From Bacteroidales bacterium (lineage in GTDB: Bacteria; Bacteroidota; Bacteroidia; Bacteroidales; Muribaculaceae), in the NCBI GenBank assembly GCA_004554255.1, contig SFNC01000004.1:1-42983 (forward strand): 42,983 bases of DNA. Direction: 5' to 3'. A program made the translations under genes and the position numbers. Within the stretch, counting starts at the first letter, position 1, and each line of letters begins with the position of its first letter. The notes beneath the pieces are model-generated. The model was given only the letters and a program-made list of their open reading frames with translations, did no database searches and was not told where the DNA came from. Positions 39,547-42,983 of this stretch are shown here, piece by piece.

Positions 39547-40875
39547 ATGAACACCGCACCATTACAAGGAATCAAGGTAGTGGATTTTACAGAAGTCCAG
39601 TCAGGCCCCTCATGCACACAGATGTTAGCTTGGCTCGGCGCAGAAGTAATAAAAATCGAACGCCCGGGCGTCGGCGACGCAACACGTAAAGAGTTGCAGT
39701 TCGACCCCGACTGCCCCAGCTACTACTTCCTGCAGCTTAACTCGGACAAGAAATCCCTTACCCTGGACGCCAAAACGCCCGACGGCAAGGAAATTCTTAC
39801 CAAACTCATCAAGGAATGCGACATATTCGTGGAAAACCTGCACCCCGGCGCCATGGACAAACTGGGATTCTCCTGGGAGGCCGTACACGCCCTTAACCCG
39901 CGCTGTATCTACGGCACCATCAAGGGATTCCCCGAGTCGTCGAAGTACAAGGATCTTAAAGCCTACGAGCCTGTCGCTCAGGTTACTGCCGGCGCCGCTG
40001 CCACAACCGGCTGGTACGAGGGCGAGTACAACATCCCCACCCAGTCCGGCGCAGCATTGGGCGACTCCAACACCGGCATGCACCTCACCATCGGCCTGTT
40101 GGCTGCTCTTTGTCAGCGCGAGAAAACCGGCGAGGGCTCCTACGTCTACCAGTCCATGCACAATGCGTGCCTGAACCTCTGCCGTATCAAGACCCGCGAC
40201 CAGATGACCCTTGACCGCATCGGTTACCTCACCCAGTTCATGCAGTACCCCAACGGCAAATTCGGAGACTGCGTGCCCCGTTCCGGCAACACGGAAGGCT
40301 CCGGCGTTCTGGGCTGGACATACAAATGCAAACCCGCCGGAGGATACGACACCGCCGAAGATGCAAACAACTATGCTTACATCATCCTGCAGCGTGGCAC
40401 CAAAGACTTTGAGCTGGCCTGCCAGGGTTTCGGCTTCCGGGACTGGCTGACAAATCCCGACTTCAACACCGCCGACGCCCGCGACCGTCACAAAGACGAA
40501 ATCATCGCCCGTATCAGCGCCTGGGCTGCCGACAAGACCAAATTCGAGGTCACCGAAATCCTCAGTAAATACGGCGTTCCCGTAGCTCCCGTACTCTCCA
40601 CCAAGGAGATTATGACCGACGAGACTCTGTACGACGGCAACACTCTGGTGCGCATCAACCAGGGCGGCAAAATCGGCACTTTCGTAACTGTAGGTGTGCC
40701 TTTCACCATGAGCAACTACCAGCCTTCTTACGGTCCCTGCCCCACTCTGGGCGGAAACACCGACGAGGTCCTCAAACAGCTGGGCTATACCGACGAGCAG
40801 ATCGCACAGTTTGCGGCTAACCACACCACAACACCCATGCCCAAACCCGCGGCCGAACCCGTAGCGGCTAAATAA
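39547..40875 (+). CDS. frc: Formyl-CoA:oxalate CoA-transferase
   Basis: Frc moves CoA from formyl-CoA to oxalate, making oxalyl-CoA for Oxc. The 442-residue product is a class III CoA-transferase: GIKVVDFTEVQSGPSCTQMLAWLGAEVIKIERPGVGD at the N terminus, VENLHPGAMDKLGFSWE near 95-111, and the catalytic Asp173 in GAALGDSNTGMHL, equivalent to Asp169 of the Oxalobacter enzyme. Where the Oxalobacter enzyme has a GGGGQ loop this protein reads PRSGNTEGSGVLGW, so the loop differs. The start at ATG 39547 is chosen over an in-frame ATG at 39493; it begins NTAPLQGIKVVDF like the family. oxc follows after 124 bases. Confidence 0.93.
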   Translation: MNTAPLQGIKVVDFTEVQSGPSCTQMLAWLGAEVIKIERPGVGDATRKELQFDPDCPSYYFLQLNSDKKSLTLDAKTPDGKEILTKLIKECDIFVENLHPGAMDKLGFSWEAVHALNPRCIYGTIKGFPESSKYKDLKAYEPVAQVTAGAAATTGWYEGEYNIPTQSGAALGDSNTGMHLTIGLLAALCQREKTGEGSYVYQSMHNACLNLCRIKTRDQMTLDRIGYLTQFMQYPNGKFGDCVPRSGNTEGSGVLGWTYKCKPAGGYDTAEDANNYAYIILQRGTKDFELACQGFGFRDWLTNPDFNTADARDRHKDEIIARISAWAADKTKFEVTEILSKYGVPVAPVLSTKEIMTDETLYDGNTLVRINQGGKIGTFVTVGVPFTMSNYQPSYGPCPTLGGNTDEVLKQLGYTDEQIAQFAANHTTTPMPKPAAEPVAAK

Positions 40876-40892
40876 CATACTGAATATATCAC

Positions 40893-40944
40893 CCCCTGTG
40901 GTGCTACCGCGGCGACGTTTGCCGTTACCGCGAACCCGCAGGGG
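40893..40944 (+). promoter_or_regulatory. Structured intercistronic region between frc and oxc
   Basis: CCCCTG (40893-40898) pairs with CAGGGG (40939-40944), and CGGC/GCCG (40910-40913 with 40921-40924) forms an inner stem. No T-tract follows, so it is not a standard terminator. It may stabilise or process the message or set the Frc:Oxc ratio. Confidence 0.35.
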
Positions 40945-40999
40945 ATTACTCGCAAAATTTAATATAACTACTTAAGACCTCGTTCTAAAACACAGAATT

Positions 41000-42781
41000 A
41001 TGCCAACAAATACTATACAACCTGCCGCACCCGCGCCTATTGCTGATGCCTGCGCCAAACCGGCGCCGAAGTTCCCCGAACAGGTCACCGGCATGTATAT
41101 TCTGGCCCAGGCGCTGAAGCGCGTCGGACTTGACAATGTGTACGGCCTGGTAGGTATCCCCGTCACCGAGGCCGCTTACGCCATGCAGAAAGTGGGCGTG
41201 AAATACGTAGGATTCCGTTTTGAACAGCAGGCCGGCATGGCCGCCGCTACCCACGGCTATCTCACACGCAAGCCCGGTGTCCTGCTCACCGTCTCCTCCT
41301 TAGGATTCATGAACGGCCTCACCGCCACGGCAAACGCAACGGTAAACTGCTATCCCATGATTCAGATTTCGGGCGCCAGCGACCCCACCATGGTGGACAT
41401 GAACATCGGCACTTACGAGCAGCTGGACCAGCTGAACACCGCCCGTCCCGTTGTCAAGGCGGCATTCCGCTGCAGCCTCGCTCGCGACATCCCCTCTGCC
41501 GTAGCCCGCGCATACCGCGCCGCCGTCAGCGGCCGTCCCGGCGGCGTTTACATTGACATGACAACCCCGGCCCTCGCCGAAATCATGGATGCCACAGATG
41601 CCGAGGCTCTGTTCTATCAGCCCGTTGACTTATACTCGCCCGTTGCCCCCAACGATGCCGCCGTGGACCGCGCCGTACAGGCTATCCTCGGCGCCAAACG
41701 TCCCGCTGTCCTGTTAGGCAAGGGAGCCGCATACGCTCAGGTTGACGACAAAATCAAGACCCTGATAGAGAAATACCACATTCCGTACTTCCCAATGTCC
41801 ATGGCAAAGGGCCTGATGCCCGACGCCGGACCGCTCAGCGCCCTGTCCTGCCGCTCCACAATCATGACCAAGGCCGATGTTGTTGTGCTCATCGGCGCCC
41901 GCCTGAACTGGTTGCTCTCTTTCGGTAAGGGCAAATGGAGCAAGGACACCAAATTTGTACAGCTGGACGTTGAGCCACAGGAAATAGACGTTAACCGTCC
42001 CATCTACGCTCCCGTTGTCGGAGACATGGGTCTAAGCCTGGATGCCATTCTCGCCCGCATGGAGGGCAAGACCATGAGCGCCGACCCCGCATGGGTACCC
42101 GCCCTGCAGGCCGAGACTAAGGTCAAGAACGAGAAATTCAAGGCACGTCTGCAGGAGGCCGCCACGGCTATGCCCATGAACCACTGGACCGCCTTGGGCG
42201 CCATCAAGCCTATCCTGGAGGCCAACCCGGACATTATCCTGGTCAACGAAGGCGCAAACACACTGGACGACACCCGCGACTGCATTGACATGAGCATGCC
42301 CCGCCACAGAATCGACTGTGCCACCTGGGCCATCATGGGCATGGGCATGGGCTCGTGCGTAGGTGCCGCCGTGGCAACCGGCAAGCAGGTCGTGGCCATT
42401 GAGGGCGACTCGGCCTTCGGCTTCTCCGGAATGGACTTCGCCACAATTTGCCGATTCAAACTACCGGTTACGGTGATAATCTTCAACAACGGCGGTATTT
42501 ACAACAATGTCGGCGTGAACCCGTCCACCGACCCCGCTATTGAGCACGACCCCGCTCCCACCACCCTTGACCTGGAGGCTCGGTACGACAAAATCGGCGA
42601 GTGCTTCGGAGCTGACAACTACTATGTCGCTACCCCTCAGGAGCTTGCCGATGCCCTCACCAAGAGTATCGCCGCCCGCAGGCCGTGCCTGATTAACGTG
42701 CAGCTTGCCGCCGACGCAGGTAAGGAAAGCGGACACATCGGCTACCTGAATCCCGCTCCGCTGATTGACTATACCGTCTGA
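41000..42781 (+). CDS. oxc: Oxalyl-CoA decarboxylase
   Basis: Oxc is a thiamine-diphosphate enzyme that converts oxalyl-CoA to formyl-CoA and CO2, completing the oxalate cycle with Frc. The 593-residue product has the three-domain fold: a PYR domain with the catalytic Glu in RFEQQAGMAAATHGYLT near residue 76, a central domain binding nucleotide (VLLGKGAAYAQ ... VVLIGARLNWLLSFGKGKW), and a PP domain. The ThDP motif is GDSAFGFSGMDFATICRFKLPVTVIIFNNGG, about 473-503. The N terminus has an Ala/Pro-rich extension of about 25 residues over the Oxalobacter enzyme (568). No oxalate transporter is in the window. Confidence 0.95.
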   Translation: MPTNTIQPAAPAPIADACAKPAPKFPEQVTGMYILAQALKRVGLDNVYGLVGIPVTEAAYAMQKVGVKYVGFRFEQQAGMAAATHGYLTRKPGVLLTVSSLGFMNGLTATANATVNCYPMIQISGASDPTMVDMNIGTYEQLDQLNTARPVVKAAFRCSLARDIPSAVARAYRAAVSGRPGGVYIDMTTPALAEIMDATDAEALFYQPVDLYSPVAPNDAAVDRAVQAILGAKRPAVLLGKGAAYAQVDDKIKTLIEKYHIPYFPMSMAKGLMPDAGPLSALSCRSTIMTKADVVVLIGARLNWLLSFGKGKWSKDTKFVQLDVEPQEIDVNRPIYAPVVGDMGLSLDAILARMEGKTMSADPAWVPALQAETKVKNEKFKARLQEAATAMPMNHWTALGAIKPILEANPDIILVNEGANTLDDTRDCIDMSMPRHRIDCATWAIMGMGMGSCVGAAVATGKQVVAIEGDSAFGFSGMDFATICRFKLPVTVIIFNNGGIYNNVGVNPSTDPAIEHDPAPTTLDLEARYDKIGECFGADNYYVATPQELADALTKSIAARRPCLINVQLAADAGKESGHIGYLNPAPLIDYTV

Positions 42782-42800
42782 ATTTTCCCGACTGCCTTTC

Positions 42801-42824
42801 GGGCTCCGGCATCCGCCGGAGCCC
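42801..42824. terminator. Hairpin after oxc
   Basis: GGGCTCCGGC (42801-42810) pairs perfectly with GCCGGAGCCC (42815-42824) around atcc. The following atataaat is not a T-tract, so termination is probable but not certain. Confidence 0.65.
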
Positions 42825-42836
42825 ATATAAATACTT

Positions 42837-42983
42837 AGACCCCGTTCCCCAATATTTGTTAACGCAGGGGCGGTGTATTTTCGTGGAAATTTCGCAAGTT
42901 GAAGAGGGAATGTAGCGAGCTACATGACCGATGAGACTTGGCGAAATTTACCGAAAAGACACCGGACCGGGGTAATTTAAATT
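42837..42983. mobile_element. Third copy of the inverted-repeat element, cut by window end
   Basis: The terminal repeat at 42837-42870 is identical to 23031-23064. A long hairpin follows, 42871-42964: CGGTGTATTTTCG (42871-42883) with CGAAAAGACACCG (42952-42964), AAATTTCGC plus AAGT (42887-42899) with ACTTGGCGAAATTT (42936-42949), and the tip TGTAGC-GA-GCTACA (42911-42924). The second terminal repeat is not reached before the window ends. No coding frame is present. Confidence 0.7.

Overview
The window looks like a chromosomal segment of a Bacteroidales bacterium, most likely a gut member of the Muribaculaceae (S24-7 group). The evidence is: promoters of the Bacteroidetes type (TTTG about 19-20 bases upstream of TAnnTTTG) before several operons; sprA, the giant outer-membrane translocon of the type IX secretion system, next to ruvA; a sodium-pumping methylmalonyl-CoA decarboxylase operon of the propionate pathway; DUF4476 and lamin-tail/OadG proteins typical of Bacteroidales; and an oxalate-degrading frc-oxc pair, which is known from S24-7 genomes. 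The family assignment is inference; the phylum and order are well supported.

Layout. 1-3306: ribosomal genes rplM-rpsI and rpsB-tsf with promoter, leader and attenuator structures. 1-125 and about 3400-3730: a dispersed, GC-rich, hairpin-forming repeat that brackets the ribosomal block. 3731-5710: a truncated beta-barrel remnant, a secreted thioredoxin-fold protein and tpx. 5732-13859: ruvA-sprA on the minus strand. 14123-16745: a Spy/CpxP-like secreted protein and a double-rotamase periplasmic chaperone. 16755-22567: a minus-strand run dedA-rpe-ftsK-lolA-like-trxB. 22590-24294: a phage/mobile-type hypothetical gene and recO, separated by a 229-bp miniature inverted-repeat element. 24348-27534: a GH13 alpha-amylase bounded by a 76-bp direct repeat derived from the 3' end of mmdB. 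27457-32192: mce-mmdA-oadG/LTD-mmdC-mmdB. 32229-37307: a five-gene minus-strand run (Lrp/AsnC regulator, M64 peptidase, glycerate kinase, WG-repeat membrane protein, COG0523 GTPase). 37572-39426: a collapsed copy of the same element, a DUF4476 protein, xerC and hpf. 39547-42781: frc and oxc. 42837-end: a third, cut-off copy of the inverted-repeat element.

How the genes work together. The mmd operon converts (R)-methylmalonyl-CoA to propionyl-CoA while exporting sodium; Mce supplies the right epimer. Frc and Oxc form the two-step oxalate cycle (oxalyl-CoA to formyl-CoA and CO2). SprA would export proteins bearing a type IX C-terminal signal, and the amylase here ends in such a domain, so translocon and a probable cargo lie in one window.

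The most unusual signal is not a protein. It is a family of small elements with a 34-bp terminal repeat (three loci, four ends). Two copies carry a long internal hairpin whose apical stem differs in sequence but keeps its pairing, and three element ends sit only 6 to 17 bases from start codons. A second unusual signal is the amylase cassette between two copies of the mmdB tail. All matches were read by eye; no database search or folding program was run.
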